From: Enterococcus sp. PF1-24
GTDB taxonomy: Bacteria; Bacillota; Bacilli; Lactobacillales; Enterococcaceae
Assembly (NCBI RefSeq): GCF_029893325.1
Contig: NZ_JARXWL010000013.1
Location: forward strand, 1-64,000
Direction of reading: 5' to 3'
Length of the DNA: 64,000 nucleotides
Position numbers and translations under genes: made by a program
Shown here: positions 34,868 through 44,987 of the stretch, in pieces
Layout: each line of letters begins with the position of its first letter
Position numbering within the stretch: the stretch's first letter is position 1
Notes under the pieces: generated by a model
Databases searched by the model: none
What the model was told of the DNA's origin: nothing
What the model saw: only the letters and a program-made list of their open reading frames with translations

Positions 34868-37273
34868 CTATTGTTTTCCCAATAATGAATTAGCCTCATC
34901 AGTATCATTTAGTTGATATAATTTTAGAGCTACTAGCTGCTTTCGATCATCAGTTAGCTTGTTCTTGTCTTTAAGTCGGCCATACTCTTCCTGAGTTGCT
35001 ATAGCATTGTCGTTTAAGAGCGCCACATCTAACTTACCTAAAGTTGTTGGATACTTATTATTGAATTCCTTTAAAGCTTCAACATCTTTATCGTTATAAA
35101 TATACTGCTCAATGACATCATGTTTAGACGGAAAATTCTCCGCTGCTTGTAAATACTTTTTATTCTTTATTAAATAATCGAAACTTTCTGTATCCTCAGC
35201 TTCTATTACTTGCGGCGCCGGAACCTCTATAAACTTCTGCTGCTCCAACTGTTGCTCAATACTAGTAATATTTCTTTTCAATTCTTGCCCATGTTGATAT
35301 TGGCCATAACTATATGAACCAAAACCTAAACTAAGGATCAAGATAACTATTCCAGCAGGTATAGAATTCTTTAATGCTTTTTTTACATCTCCATATTTTA
35401 CTGCTGGTTGTTCTTCAACAAGCTCAGTATCTAACTGAGTTGTATCTTTAACAGGCTCTGAAATCGGCGGATCTGAATTACCGCCTTGAGCCTCCTTTAA
35501 TTTTTCAATCAGCTGTTGTACTTGCTGCGTTTGATTTTGTTGGGCCATAAAGCTTTGCATCATTAAGTTCATTTGATTTTGCATCATATCTTGCATAGCT
35601 TTTTGCTCTTTTTCATTTGAAGCATTGGATTTTTCAATAGCTATTTGTGTCAACTGAATTTCTTGGTCTTTTAAAGCATTTTTTTCTTTCAAAATACTAA
35701 GCTCTTTTTCCCGCTGCTCATTTTCAACTTCATTTTGGACTTCGGTTTTCAATAGCAACTCATTTTCATTTAAAAGATTTTGTAAGGAATTAATGTATAG
35801 CTGCTCTTGTTCTTCTAATTCACTAACAGTTTCAAGAACACCTTCTTCCATACGCAAATAAATACGTTGACGTTTACTTAATAATTCATTTATTTCTGTA
35901 TTTCTTAACTGGTAATCAAAATCATTAAGTGCTTTTGTAAGTTGAAGATCCTTTTTCTGCTGTAAGCTATTGGATAATTCTTTTTCTTCAGTCAGCAACT
36001 CCGTACTGTACTCTTTTTCAAAAGTCATGAGTTCTTCTTGCTGTCTTCGCTTCAGATCTTCCATTTCACTTTTTTGCTTATCTAAAAGTTTCCCCTTTAA
36101 CATAGAAATTTGTTCATTCTTCCTATGTTTAAATTCTTGAAGTTCCTGGTTGATTTCTTGATCTAGCTTTTTCTCACTTTCAGATCTGAAATTAAGAATA
36201 CTATTCTCATAATTATCGCCATTTATGCGACTATTAAGATAAATATTTTCAAGCGTATCAGCAGTTGCTTTTCTTAATTCAACCATATCCTTTTCAAACA
36301 ACTGTTGTTGCTTCTGATAAAAGTTTGGTTGTTTATTCCTTAAAACCAATGCTTTTTGCTTTTCTACAAAGCGACTTGCATTATTATGATCCAGTCCTAA
36401 TAGTTTAAAAATATGTTGGGCTTCTTGAGTTTCCTTTTCAATCATTCCATTTTTTAAACGATCAATTTTTGAATCTATTGTTGCTTCTGTAGGGTTTAAA
36501 TATTCATCAATACTCAAACTTAGTATCTTTCTACTTGAATAATTTGTGTCAACAACGGACGCCTCTTTAGAATCTTCAAATTCTTTTGTCCGATAATTAG
36601 TTTTAGGTTCTTCTATTGGACTAGAGAAAGCTTTAGGCATATCGTCATAAACAATTTCGGCTGATACCTCTTTTTCTTCAGCTTGCTTTTTAACAAGCTG
36701 ATCAAGAATAGAATCATCATATTGAATAGCTTCATTAGAAACTTCAATTTCTTCTACATCTTCAGCTGATACATCATGAGTAATATTTTCGCTAATGCTT
36801 CTCTTTGCTTTTTGAAATAGTTTTGTTAGTTTGTTGCCTGATTCTGCATTATTAGTTCCAACAATTGCCTTATTTAAAGAAGCTGAATCTCCAGTAGATT
36901 CAGCTCCAATTTGTTCAATTAAGCAATTAGAAAGTTCTTGAAACTCCTTTTTATCCTCTTCTTTCATAGATTTCATTGAAACATGAATATCATCTGTTAA
37001 AAGTTGTGTTAAGGAAAGTTTGTCAGTTGGCGTACTCACTAAGTCTATCTCAATGTCAAATCCGTAAGTTCTGTCATATAGCTGCCCTACAAGAGTTAAT
37101 GAAAAAGTAAACTTATCAATACCAGTTTTTTCACCTTCTGAAATTAACTGCTTCATTAATTGACTTGCAGCTGTTAAATTCATATCTTTTTTCAATGGTA
37201 TTATTTTAAGTTTTTTAGCAACTCTGCTCAGCTTCGTAAACTGAATAACATAAACTTCTACTTCGTTCTCCAT
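34868..37273 (-). CDS. Large coiled-coil, single-span transfer protein
   Basis: An 801 aa protein. The N-terminal ~130 residues form a globular domain, followed by an acidic linker. A very long Glu/Gln/Lys coiled coil lies at ~285-600, rich in Gln near its end (QNQMNLMMQSFMAQQNQTQQ). One membrane span at ~652-672 (AGIVILILSLGFGSYSYG) precedes a C-terminal helical (TPR-like) domain. The topology recalls PrgL/VirB8-VirB10-like anchors of other systems, but I do not recognise the family. Confidence 0.7.
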   Translation of the reverse strand: MENEVEVYVIQFTKLSRVAKKLKIIPLKKDMNLTAASQLMKQLISEGEKTGIDKFTFSLTLVGQLYDRTYGFDIEIDLVSTPTDKLSLTQLLTDDIHVSMKSMKEEDKKEFQELSNCLIEQIGAESTGDSASLNKAIVGTNNAESGNKLTKLFQKAKRSISENITHDVSAEDVEEIEVSNEAIQYDDSILDQLVKKQAEEKEVSAEIVYDDMPKAFSSPIEEPKTNYRTKEFEDSKEASVVDTNYSSRKILSLSIDEYLNPTEATIDSKIDRLKNGMIEKETQEAQHIFKLLGLDHNNASRFVEKQKALVLRNKQPNFYQKQQQLFEKDMVELRKATADTLENIYLNSRINGDNYENSILNFRSESEKKLDQEINQELQEFKHRKNEQISMLKGKLLDKQKSEMEDLKRRQQEELMTFEKEYSTELLTEEKELSNSLQQKKDLQLTKALNDFDYQLRNTEINELLSKRQRIYLRMEEGVLETVSELEEQEQLYINSLQNLLNENELLLKTEVQNEVENEQREKELSILKEKNALKDQEIQLTQIAIEKSNASNEKEQKAMQDMMQNQMNLMMQSFMAQQNQTQQVQQLIEKLKEAQGGNSDPPISEPVKDTTQLDTELVEEQPAVKYGDVKKALKNSIPAGIVILILSLGFGSYSYGQYQHGQELKRNITSIEQQLEQQKFIEVPAPQVIEAEDTESFDYLIKNKKYLQAAENFPSKHDVIEQYIYNDKDVEALKEFNNKYPTTLGKLDVALLNDNAIATQEEYGRLKDKNKLTDDRKQLVALKLYQLNDTDEANSLLGKQ

Positions 37274-37285
37274 TGACCTTCTCCT

Positions 37286-37316
37286 TTAAAAAGAGAGAAC
37301 AAAAATCGTTCCCTCT
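37286..37316 (-). terminator. Internal terminator/attenuator hairpin in the transfer operon
   Basis: AGAGAGAAC pairs with GTTCCCTCT (one mismatch), and on the minus strand it is followed by CTTTTTAAA. It sits between the pilin-like gene and the coiled-coil gene, overlapping the pilin stop codon. It may lower expression of the downstream genes relative to the pilin, or stabilise the pilin mRNA 3' end. Confidence 0.5.
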
Positions 37317-37596
37317 AGAATGTCGTTGTTTGTTCAATCATATCAGCTACAGTTGCACCGCCAAAGATTAAGCAAGCACCAATTAATAGCCAAAATAACC
37401 AGCTCTTCCCTTTTTCTGCACCTTTGTTACCACTAAAAAACATAAAACCAACTAAGATAACACAAACAAATAGTGATGGTTTTGCGATAGTTTTTAAGAA
37501 GTTACCAAATTCAGTGATTTTTTCGTTCAATCCGTTACCAATAGTAACTGCTAACATAGTTCTATTCACACATTGTAATAAAGTTAAAATATTCAA
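37315..37596 (-). CDS. VirB2-like pilin/channel subunit
   Basis: A 93 aa protein with two membrane segments (SLFVCVILVGFMFFSG and SWLFWLLIGACLIFGGATVA) separated by a short Lys/Gly-rich loop (NKGAEKGK). This is the size and layout of TrbC/VirB2-type subunits without a long signal peptide. It is followed by a hairpin that could uncouple its expression from the operon, as expected for an abundant subunit. Confidence 0.65.
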   Translation of the reverse strand: MNILTLLQCVNRTMLAVTIGNGLNEKITEFGNFLKTIAKPSLFVCVILVGFMFFSGNKGAEKGKSWLFWLLIGACLIFGGATVADMIEQTTTF

Positions 37597-37817
37597 TTTG
37601 GATTCCCCCCACTTTTAGACAGTTCTTCTAATACCAGTTGATTCATTTCATCCTGGATTACTTGTTCCTGCCATTTTTTATCTAAACCTTGTAAAACTAA
37701 CATTTGACGATCATAAATTTTTTTCTTTTTCCATTCGTCAAAGTTTTTTCCTTTTTTTTCAAGAATTTTTTTTGAAGCACTTTCTAAAGGCGAAAGGCTA
37801 ACTTTTTTTCCGGCCAA
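37593..37817 (-). CDS. Small basic helical protein of the transfer operon
   Basis: A 74 aa soluble, Lys/Gln-rich, predicted all-helical protein (MAGKKVSLSPLESASKKILE...). Its TGA overlaps the ATG of the pilin-like gene. Unknown family; possibly a cytoplasmic chaperone or regulator for the pilin or sortase module. Confidence 0.6.
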   Translation of the reverse strand: MAGKKVSLSPLESASKKILEKKGKNFDEWKKKKIYDRQMLVLQGLDKKWQEQVIQDEMNQLVLEELSKSGGNPN

Positions 37818-37841
37818 TAATTACGCCTCCTTCATGCATTT

Positions 37842-38612
37842 TTAAATTGTTTTAAAATTTTTCTGAATATGTTCAGCGGATTCACTCAACAGCTGTTTAC
37901 CTTTATACGAACAGTGAACGTGTGTCCGATCCGGTGTTCCATTTCCACCATAGCAAGTAATTAAGGTTGCACATCTACTTTCATCATCTGTTGGATCTTC
38001 TAATATATCCACGCGACTCTCTGATATTTTTTCTCTATAATCTACTTGGTAAATATACAGATACTCATAATCAGTAATATAAACTTGCATACCTTTTTGT
38101 GCATTTTTTAATGGTGTAAATAATTGGTATTGAACAACTGAATTGTGGCCCACTAATACATAATTGCGCTCTCCCATTTTCCTTGGTTCACTCAATTCTG
38201 GATCATAGTAATCACAAGCACCTAAATATTGATTATGTCCGGAAAATCCTGCGAATACAGGTAGATTCAAATTGATTTCTGGAATCCAAATCCCTCCAAC
38301 TTGATTAGTGTTTGTTTGACCAACTGAATCCAGTAGTTGCACTGCCGCAACTTTTTCTTCAGTGATAGGTTGAATCAATTCTGGATCATAATTTTCCACA
38401 GGAAGCACTTCTGCTTCACTTTGATTCAATCTCACTTGAAAAATAGGTACTTCCATATCGACTAAATTCCTTTTTCCAAACTCATTCAATCCGATAATGT
38501 AAGTAAATGTGAGTGCAACAATAATAGTAAGAGCGGCGATTGTAAAAAATCTATATGGTATTTTCTTTTTCTTTTTAATTACTCTTACGACCATGTTTTT
38601 CCCGCTTTTCAT
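37842..38612 (-). CDS. srt: Sortase (transpeptidase), class A-like
   Basis: A 256 aa protein. An N-terminal membrane anchor lies at ~20-40 (FFTIAALTIIVALTFTYIIG). The catalytic residues are His in YVLVGHNSVV, Cys in CATLITCYGG and Arg in GTPDRTHVHC. There is no C-terminal membrane segment, so a class A/D-like layout rather than a class C pilus sortase is favoured. It is located directly after the LPXTG adhesin gene, its probable substrate, and may anchor mating-related surface proteins. Confidence 0.9.
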   Translation of the reverse strand: MKSGKNMVVRVIKKKKKIPYRFFTIAALTIIVALTFTYIIGLNEFGKRNLVDMEVPIFQVRLNQSEAEVLPVENYDPELIQPITEEKVAAVQLLDSVGQTNTNQVGGIWIPEINLNLPVFAGFSGHNQYLGACDYYDPELSEPRKMGERNYVLVGHNSVVQYQLFTPLKNAQKGMQVYITDYEYLYIYQVDYREKISESRVDILEDPTDDESRCATLITCYGGNGTPDRTHVHCSYKGKQLLSESAEHIQKNFKTI

Positions 38613-38620
38613 TTCAAAGG

Positions 38621-38649
38621 AAAAAAGAGAGAAAATTAATTCTCTCTTT
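38621..38649 (-). terminator. Terminator at the end of the adhesin gene
   Basis: AAAGAGAGAA pairs with TTCTCTCTTT and is followed by a T run on the minus strand. It coincides with the stop codon of the adhesin, separating it from the sortase gene. Confidence 0.75.
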
Positions 38650-41600
38650 ATTTCGCTTTATTCTTTTTATTTTTGATTCTATCTGCAACTAAAACTGAAA
38701 CCAAAGCTACTAGCATTGTATATAAGAACCAATGTTGTGTAGAAACATATCCCGTTTCCGGAAGTGTTTTACCTGGGTTTTCTTTTGGAGTTGATGGCGC
38801 TGGTGCTTCTTTAGGCGTTAGATCTTGATCTTTGTCCTTGCCATCAAAATTATGTTTACTATCTTCAACATATTCACCTTTATCAGTTACTTTATAGCCA
38901 ATTTCTTTAAAGAAGTAGTGAGTATCTTTTGGATACTTAGAAGTATCAACTTTTTCAGATACTACTTGTTTTGTAAATACAGCATCTGAAACTTCATAGT
39001 CAATGATTTCTGAAGTCCAGATATCCTCTTCTTTAAATGTTCCATCTTCTTGTTTTACAACAGCAACTAGAATTGCTTGGAAAGCCCGTTTTGTACCGTC
39101 TAAAATGTTGTCGTGAGTAATCTCTACATCATCATACATATTCAATACATCACCGTGTGTGAAAGTTTGGTTGCCTTCACCATCATGTGCTTTAGTTTTA
39201 ATTGTAACTTTGTTTTTGATAGGAGTAAGATCTTGATCTTTATCAGTTCCATCAAAGTTATGTTGACTATCTGGAACATATTCACCTTTATCAGTTACTT
39301 TGTATCCAATTTCTTTAAAGAAGTAGTGAGTGTCTTCAGGATATTTAGAAGAATCAATTTCTTTACTTACTACTTGTTTAGTAAATGCAGCATCTGAAAC
39401 TTCGTAATCAATGATTTCTGAAGTCCAAATTTCTTCTTGATTCAATGATCCATCTTCTTGTTTAATTTCAGCAACTAAAATTGCTTGGAAAGCCCGTTTA
39501 GTGCCATCTAAGATATTGTCATGAGTAATTTCAACATCATCATACATTTTCAATACATCACCATAAGTGAAAGTTTGGTTGCCCTCACCATCATGTGCTT
39601 TTGTTTGAATGCCTACGTTTTCGTTTTCCTTAACATTTTCAGCCACAATCTTAACTGTTTCACCATCTGTTTCTGGTGTAATTTCAAATGTATAAGTTTC
39701 TTTTGACATCATGTAGCCAGCTGGTGCTTTAACTTCTACAACTTCATATGAACCTGTAGGTAAGTCCTTAACTGAAATTTTGCCTTTTTTATCAGTTGTG
39801 AAAATCCCTAGAGAAACGCGAGTTTCTTTTTTATCTTCAGTTGCTGTTGCATCTTCGTCTTTGTCTTCAACTTCGCTTGTTTCAGTTGTTTCAGTTGAAT
39901 CCTCAGTTGTACTAGTTTCAGTACTTTCTTCACTTGAGCTTGTTGTATCAGTTGATTCAGAACTGTTTGAGCTTGAAGAACTATCTGTACTATCTTCTGT
40001 AGAAGATGTTGATTCAGAACTGCTTGAATCACTAGTATCTCCTGTTGAATCAGTTGTATCAGTATTATCTCCGCCAGTAGATCCACCATTTAATAAATCT
40101 CCTAAGCCAATCATATCTAGGATTTCGTTTAAGTCTGGTAATACGCTTAAATCACCATTTGCTAAACCTGTAAGGATTGTACCTAAGTCACCAAGACCTA
40201 CTAGATTCGCTAATCCTCCTAATCCTTCAACAATCGTTGGAATTTGAGTAATATCGCCATTTGCGACCGCAACTAATGCACTAATTGTTTCTGTTAAGCT
40301 GCCTAAATCAATATTTCCAAGACCACCAATGATATCTGTAAGGCTTCCTAAGTCAATTCCACCAAGAATATCACTGATATTACTTAGATCTAAACCATCA
40401 AGAACGCCTCGTGTTGTCGCTCTATTTTCATAATTGTAAGCAGCGATAATTGCTTCCGCTACTTCTTCAATTTGCGCTTGGTCTGCTTTTGAAAGTTTGT
40501 TTTGTGAAGCTTTTGCATTTCTAATCAATGGTGCAGATGTAACATCAGCACTTGTTGAAGTGCTAGTTTCAGTACTTTCTTCTGTAGAAGAAGTGGTTTC
40601 AGTCGTTTCTTCTTTAGAAGTCGTATCTTTAGTTTTATCTGAATCGCTATCTTTTGTTTCTTCTTTGGCTTCAGTTTCTGCTTTATCAGCTACTTTTTCA
40701 CCCAAGTAGAACAATTCAAATTCAGCACCAGCTAAAGGAACTTCAGTTTCAGCATCAATCTTCAACAAATCAAAATTACCACGAGATAAACGGTTAATGA
40801 ACGCTTCAAGAGCATCTGTTGTTACGTCTTCTTTTTCTTCTTTTTCAGAAGTTTCAGTCGTTTCTTCAGTGCTGCTTGTTGTTTCTTCAGTAGGTAATGT
40901 ACCTAATTTAGATTTTTTAGTTTCAACTTTTGAATCGTCAGAACTGCTTGTTTCTTCGGTTTCTTCTTCATTTGAAGTAGTATCCTTAGTTTTATCGGAA
41001 TCGGCGTCACTGTCGCTATCGTCAGTTTCTCCGTCTTTATCAGCAGTTTCTTTTGTTTCAGCTGGTTTCACTGTAATTGTTTCTTTGGCTTTGTTAGAAC
41101 TAGGTTTGAATGTAAATTCATGAACTGTTTTATCCAGTACATGAGATTCATTTGCTTTGATTTCTTTAACAAAGAATTTCACTTCTTTGTTTGGTAATTT
41201 TACATTTTTAAATGTAATTTCACCTTTTTTAACAGTTGTGTACGCTAAAATAGACCCAGCTTTCAGCGTTTCTTTCCCGAATGCTAGATCTTCATTGATA
41301 CCCAAAGCGAATACTTGGCCATTTCCATCTTTTAAATCAATAACAGCTGCGCTGCCTTTCCAAGAATCCACAAATTCTTGTTTCTTGATTCCTTCAATGG
41401 TTAATTCTTGTAATTCATTTTCAATTGAAACAGTCGCATCTTTTGCTTTATCTTCATCAGCTGTAATTTCAAATGCTGTTCCTTTTTCTGAAAGAACAAC
41501 ACCAGCTGGTGCAGATACTTCGATTAATTCATATTTACCAGGTACAAGAATTTTATCTGTTTTAGCAACACCAGCTTTTGACGTTGTTAGAACTAAATCT

Positions 41601-44600
41601 TTACCATCGACTTGGACGAATTCACCTTTTTTAACGACTACGTTGTCGTCATTGTCTTTAATGTCAGCTTTCGCTTTAATTTTAAAGCCAAAACCTTCAC
41701 CAAGAACTTGTTTGAATTCTAATTCATTGTATTTGCCGTTTTCTTTATCTTCTTTTTCAGTGAAACCAACTAAAGTTTCAACTGTTTTAGTTAACTCAAC
41801 AGCGCCTTTAGGTTGTGGTTTCTTAGGATTCACTACAGTAATGACGTTGCCGTCTTTAGAAACAGTAATTTCTCCTTCAGAAGAATCTTTGTCGATTGAG
41901 TAACCTTTTGGTGCAGCTACTTCTTTGTAGCTTAGTTTTGTTCCAGCTGTCAAATCTTCGATTTCAATAACACCGTTTTTGTCAGTTGTCATTGTTTCAG
42001 TCTTACCATCAATAGTGATCTCAAACTTAACACCTTCCAGAGTTAAACCATCATCACCCGTTTTAACAAGCTTGACAGTGCCTTTGTCAGGTTTCTTGAT
42101 GTTTACAACGTTAATGGTATTTGTTCCAGCTGTCAGAGTAACTTGACCTTCAGAACTATTTTCATCAATTAAGTAACCTTCAGGAGCTTCAACTTCTTTA
42201 TATTTGACAATAGTCCCTACTTCTAATTCTTTTACTTGAATTTTTCCTTTTGAATCAGTAGTCATTGTTTCTGTTTTATCATTAATAGTAATGTCAAATT
42301 TAACACCAGCTAATAATTTGCCATCGTCACCTTTTTTAACTAGCTCAACAATAGCTTTCTCAGGTTCTGGTTCCGGCTCTTCATCTTTAGTATTCACTAC
42401 ATTAATGACGTTTTCACCTTCTACAATTGTAATTGTACCTTTTGAAGTCGCAGGATCAATTGTATAGCCAGCTGGGGCTTTAGTTTCTTCATAGCTAACA
42501 ACTGTGCCAACTTCTAAATTAGGAATTGTGATACCACCATTTGTAGCCGTTGTATAAGATTTTGTCTCACCTGAGATTTCAAAATCGAATTCAGCACCTT
42601 CTACAACATTTCCGTGTTGATCAACTTTTTTAAGAACAACATTTCCTGTTCCTGGAGGAATCACTTCTTTAGGATTCACAACTGTAATAAGGTTGTCACC
42701 TTCTTTGATTGTTACAGTACCTTTTGAAGTCGTTGGATCAATTAAGTAGCCAGCTGGGGCTTCAATCTCTTCATATGCCACAATCATGCCTACGGTCAAG
42801 TTATCAATTGCGATATAACCGTTCGCATCAGTAGTTTTAGTAACAGTTTCGTCTAACTTTAATTCAAATTTAGCACCTGGAAGAGGATTACCATTTTCAT
42901 CTACTTTTTTAATTCGGAACTCAGATTTATCAGTTGGCTCCTTTCTATTTTCAATGGTTATAATGTTATCGCCTTCTACTAACACAACTTCCCCTGAAGG
43001 ATTTGGTGTTTCTAGAATATATCCAGCTGGGGCTTTGATTTCTTCCCAATGGAAAGTATCGCCAGGTTTCAATCCACCAACGTGTAAGTCACCATTACCA
43101 TCTGAGTTTTGCTCTTTTGGTGTTCCGCCATTAACTGAGTATTCAATTCTCATGCCACCCAAGCCTGCGCCTGTATCCGCATCAACTTTTTTGATTTTAA
43201 CGACAGAACTTTTAGGTGTTTCTTGTTCGCCTTTGACGTAAATACCAAATGAAGTCGCACGTGTCTGACCGCCACCAGCGTCTGCATAAACATTAAACAT
43301 ACCCGTATGAGTCGCAGTATTACCCATCTCAAAGCCCCAGTTCAGATTACTGTGTTGGGCTTTCACTTCGTGAGCTTTAACCCAAGCATCGTGACCTGCG
43401 GCGTTTGGAACGTCATCCCACATATTCCATCCTTCATTACGAACTTTATCTTTCGTAACGTTAATGTACTGTTGAATATTACCCATTGCAGCTGCGTAAT
43501 TGTTCAATGTTGAAGTAGGAGTAGTATTGTCTAAGTTACCCATTGGCAAGCTGTAGCCAATTACCGCACAATATAACCAATCGTAGAAGTTTCTAACGGC
43601 TTCAGGATTATTACCCAGCGCACTTGTAATTAATCCATTCACTGTATTGTTACTACCTACAGGATTTGTTTTAATTGTAACGTTGTTTACGCCACTATCT
43701 TTTGTATCAATACAAAAAGCTGGGTAGTATTTACCATCAGGCAATAAGATAAACGCTGAACCTGAGCTTGTAACGCCATGATAAATCGCTTTGCCCCATT
43801 GTTCAGTATAGCCACCAGCTCCGCCGGCACTATTATTACCTACTTGATTGTCCCAATCTGCATTCCCAGCCGCATCAGCTTTAACGCTTGAGAATGCTGT
43901 TTTAATTGTATTTGCGATACCTTTTTTATTGATATTCAGTTTTGTTTCAAGTTCTTTTTTCTTATCAGCGCTCAAAGTTTCTAATTTCAACGCCATTTTA
44001 TCTAATTCTTCAACTGGAGCGCCTTGATACTTCGCATTGACCATTTGTTCCAATTGATTCACATCATTTTTAAGATCGACATAAGGTACATCTTTGAATT
44101 TTTCATACCCTTCATCATTAAAAATTTTTTTACGTGCTTCTTGACTAATCAAATTAACTTTCGTACCTGAATAAATTTCTACTAATGTACGTAAGTCATC
44201 AGAAATTACTTCATCAGTTTTACCAATGAATGATGCAGAAGCTAATACATTCCCTGAAAGAAATAGGTTTTGTAAATCACTAGTCCACTTATCAAATTTG
44301 GTATTTGCTTTAGCTTCTTTAACTAAAGCTACATAATCCACATCGTAATAAGACTTCAAAGATAAATATTCTAGTTCTAGCTGAGAAATACCCATTGATT
44401 GGATTTCTTCAGATTGACTCATTGCTTTTGCCGTTTTATCGGCTGCTTTACCTTCTAGGCTTTCTTTTGTTTCTTTAATCTGGTCAGTAACTACTGATGT
44501 TTCCTTACCTTCATCTGGTAAGACAATCGTAATCATTGTATCGTCAATTACAGCCTTGTCCTTAAAATTATTCGATACGGATTCAGAATCGGATAGATCT

Positions 44601-44887
44601 AAGGTAGAAGTTGTATTTTTTAGTGTTTTTGTTGCTTTAGATTTTTTTGAAACAAGCTTTCTCGTTGCCTCAATATTTTCTTTTTGTAAACCGATTTTTA
44701 CACTTTCTAATGCTCTGTTTTCATCAATCAACTCAGCTGCGGATAGTTCCATTGTTTCTGCCGTATCCGTTTTGTTGGATACTCCTTCAGCTAGTGCAAC
44801 TACTGAAGGGCCTAACGAATTAGCAACCATTGTAGAAAGCATCAGAATGCTAGTTAGTCGTTGTTTAAGTTTTTTCTTATTAAACAT
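38648..44887 (-). CDS. LPXTG surface adhesin with thioester domain and Cna-B repeats
   Basis: About 2079 aa. ATG 44887 (MFNKKKLKQRLTSILML) follows GAGGAGTAACACG, and a signal peptide ends near VALAEG. A helical region is followed by a thioester domain (~residues 340-560; Cys in YYPAFCIDTK and a downstream Gln in NIQQYIN). About six Cna-B domains follow (...GYLIDPTTSKGTVTI...). There are Ser/Thr/Glu/Asp-rich linkers, an odd Gly/Leu-rich block (ILGGIDLGSLTDIIGGLG), two near-identical ~125 aa VaFE-like repeats, and LPETG with membrane anchor. It probably mediates covalent attachment or aggregation during mating. Confidence 0.9.
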   Translation of the reverse strand: MFNKKKLKQRLTSILMLSTMVANSLGPSVVALAEGVSNKTDTAETMELSAAELIDENRALESVKIGLQKENIEATRKLVSKKSKATKTLKNTTSTLDLSDSESVSNNFKDKAVIDDTMITIVLPDEGKETSVVTDQIKETKESLEGKAADKTAKAMSQSEEIQSMGISQLELEYLSLKSYYDVDYVALVKEAKANTKFDKWTSDLQNLFLSGNVLASASFIGKTDEVISDDLRTLVEIYSGTKVNLISQEARKKIFNDEGYEKFKDVPYVDLKNDVNQLEQMVNAKYQGAPVEELDKMALKLETLSADKKKELETKLNINKKGIANTIKTAFSSVKADAAGNADWDNQVGNNSAGGAGGYTEQWGKAIYHGVTSSGSAFILLPDGKYYPAFCIDTKDSGVNNVTIKTNPVGSNNTVNGLITSALGNNPEAVRNFYDWLYCAVIGYSLPMGNLDNTTPTSTLNNYAAAMGNIQQYINVTKDKVRNEGWNMWDDVPNAAGHDAWVKAHEVKAQHSNLNWGFEMGNTATHTGMFNVYADAGGGQTRATSFGIYVKGEQETPKSSVVKIKKVDADTGAGLGGMRIEYSVNGGTPKEQNSDGNGDLHVGGLKPGDTFHWEEIKAPAGYILETPNPSGEVVLVEGDNIITIENRKEPTDKSEFRIKKVDENGNPLPGAKFELKLDETVTKTTDANGYIAIDNLTVGMIVAYEEIEAPAGYLIDPTTSKGTVTIKEGDNLITVVNPKEVIPPGTGNVVLKKVDQHGNVVEGAEFDFEISGETKSYTTATNGGITIPNLEVGTVVSYEETKAPAGYTIDPATSKGTITIVEGENVINVVNTKDEEPEPEPEKAIVELVKKGDDGKLLAGVKFDITINDKTETMTTDSKGKIQVKELEVGTIVKYKEVEAPEGYLIDENSSEGQVTLTAGTNTINVVNIKKPDKGTVKLVKTGDDGLTLEGVKFEITIDGKTETMTTDKNGVIEIEDLTAGTKLSYKEVAAPKGYSIDKDSSEGEITVSKDGNVITVVNPKKPQPKGAVELTKTVETLVGFTEKEDKENGKYNELEFKQVLGEGFGFKIKAKADIKDNDDNVVVKKGEFVQVDGKDLVLTTSKAGVAKTDKILVPGKYELIEVSAPAGVVLSEKGTAFEITADEDKAKDATVSIENELQELTIEGIKKQEFVDSWKGSAAVIDLKDGNGQVFALGINEDLAFGKETLKAGSILAYTTVKKGEITFKNVKLPNKEVKFFVKEIKANESHVLDKTVHEFTFKPSSNKAKETITVKPAETKETADKDGETDDSDSDADSDKTKDTTSNEEETEETSSSDDSKVETKKSKLGTLPTEETTSSTEETTETSEKEEKEDVTTDALEAFINRLSRGNFDLLKIDAETEVPLAGAEFELFYLGEKVADKAETEAKEETKDSDSDKTKDTTSKEETTETTSSTEESTETSTSTSADVTSAPLIRNAKASQNKLSKADQAQIEEVAEAIIAAYNYENRATTRGVLDGLDLSNISDILGGIDLGSLTDIIGGLGNIDLGSLTETISALVAVANGDITQIPTIVEGLGGLANLVGLGDLGTILTGLANGDLSVLPDLNEILDMIGLGDLLNGGSTGGDNTDTTDSTGDTSDSSSSESTSSTEDSTDSSSSSNSSESTDTTSSSEESTETSTTEDSTETTETSEVEDKDEDATATEDKKETRVSLGIFTTDKKGKISVKDLPTGSYEVVEVKAPAGYMMSKETYTFEITPETDGETVKIVAENVKENENVGIQTKAHDGEGNQTFTYGDVLKMYDDVEITHDNILDGTKRAFQAILVAEIKQEDGSLNQEEIWTSEIIDYEVSDAAFTKQVVSKEIDSSKYPEDTHYFFKEIGYKVTDKGEYVPDSQHNFDGTDKDQDLTPIKNKVTIKTKAHDGEGNQTFTHGDVLNMYDDVEITHDNILDGTKRAFQAILVAVVKQEDGTFKEEDIWTSEIIDYEVSDAVFTKQVVSEKVDTSKYPKDTHYFFKEIGYKVTDKGEYVEDSKHNFDGKDKDQDLTPKEAPAPSTPKENPGKTLPETGYVSTQHWFLYTMLVALVSVLVADRIKNKKNKAK

Positions 44888-44924
44888 CGTGTTACTCCTC
44901 TCTTTTAAATGTAAATGAACGCAC

Positions 44925-44958
44925 AAAAAAGCACTTATCCTGCTATGGTTAAGTGCTT
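44925..44958 (-). terminator. Terminator of the CAP-domain gene
   Basis: GCACTTA pairs with TAAGTGC around a 12-base loop, with TTTTTT following on the minus strand. It lies 30 bases after the CAP gene stop and just upstream of the adhesin RBS. Confidence 0.8.
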
Positions 44959-44987
44959 TGACTATATTTAGTTATTTCTGGAAATTA

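Noticed and set aside
39780-41903. Long rightward open frames opposite the adhesin gene
   Set aside because: Low-complexity antisense shadows of the Ser/Thr/Glu repeats, with no RBS or promoter.
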